From Prolixibacteraceae bacterium (GTDB lineage: Bacteria > Bacteroidota > Bacteroidia > Bacteroidales > Prolixibacteraceae), in assembly GCA_014380255.1 (NCBI GenBank), contig JACMKG010000459.1:1-5869 (forward strand): 5,869 nt of DNA. Direction: 5' to 3'. The position numbers were made by a program, and so were the translations under genes. The notes beneath the pieces are model-generated. The model was not told the DNA's origin, did no database searches, and was given only the letters and a program-made list of their open reading frames with translations. This document shows, one piece after another, positions 5,763 through 5,869 of this stretch (position 1 is the stretch's first letter; each line of letters begins with the position of its first letter).

Positions 5763-5869
5763 TTAGTACAAATCGGGCTCTAAAACGGGTTTAAAGAAAG
5801 CTTCCACTTCCTGCAGGGTCGTTTCCGTTTTATGCACATCCCGGACGATCTTCCCCTTTTCAAGGATAA
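5763..5869 (-). CDS. C-terminal fragment of an unidentified protein, possibly ABC transporter ATPase (5' part outside window)
   Basis: Hand translation of the minus strand from the window edge gives an open frame of 34 residues ending in TAA at 5765-5763: ILEKGKIVRDVHKTETTLQE then VEAFFKPVLEPDLY. The segment LEKGKIV followed by an acidic, Glu-rich tail resembles the last strand and tail of ABC transporter ATP-binding subunits (typically V-L-x-x-G-K-I-V after the H-loop). The diagnostic Walker and signature motifs lie outside the window, so the identity is tentative. That it is coding is supported by the terminator-like hairpin placed just after the stop and by convergence with the peroxidase gene. 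Confidence 0.45.
   Translation of the reverse strand, partial: ILEKGKIVRDVHKTETTLQEVEAFFKPVLEPDLY

Overview
The window looks like a chromosomal segment of a Bacteroidota (Bacteroidetes) bacterium. The evidence is promoter -7 boxes of the TAnnTTTG/A type placed before several genes, start codons without clear Shine-Dalgarno sequences, AT-rich intergenic gaps, a Bacteroidota-style YafQ-family toxin-antitoxin pair, and protein sequences typical of that phylum. No phage, transposase, CRISPR, rRNA or tRNA was seen.

Layout, left to right. (1) Positions 1-1261, minus strand: a two-gene operon whose first gene is a six-ligand diiron hemerythrin protein resembling RIC/YtfE/ScdA. It overlaps by 8 bp a LuxR-type DNA-binding regulator that runs off the left edge. 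(2) 1262-1602: a 341-bp AT-rich divergent gap with a candidate operator and a promoter. (3) 1603-2075, plus strand: a short antitoxin plus YafQ/RelE-fold mRNA interferase, joined by a 1-base overlap. (4) 2115-2141: a hairpin terminator shared with the convergent DEAD-box helicase at 2169-3479 (minus). The helicase is RhlE-like and has its own promoter and a leader hairpin. (5) 3643-4110, minus: recX. (6) 4111-4405: an AT-rich divergent gap. (7) 4406-5632, plus: a diheme cytochrome c peroxidase/MauG-family lipoprotein. (8) 5672-5734: a long hairpin built from heptamer repeats. (9) 5763-5869, minus: the C-terminal end of a gene cut by the right edge, possibly an ABC transporter ATPase.

How the genes relate. 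Only the hemerythrin/LuxR pair and the toxin-antitoxin pair show real operon coupling; the rest look like independent units. The most interesting element is the hemerythrin/regulator pair. The diiron protein keeps all six metal ligands of RIC but has lost the Cys-Cys of the N-terminal ScdA domain. Its partner regulator has a receiver-like N-terminus without any of the usual phosphorylation residues. Together they suggest a phosphorylation-independent O2/NO/redox-sensing switch in which the diiron protein is the sensor and the LuxR protein the output. That is inference from sequence and gene arrangement, not shown function. The diheme peroxidase handles H2O2 in the envelope and RecX tunes RecA, so a stress theme can be read into the region, but nothing in the sequence links their regulation.
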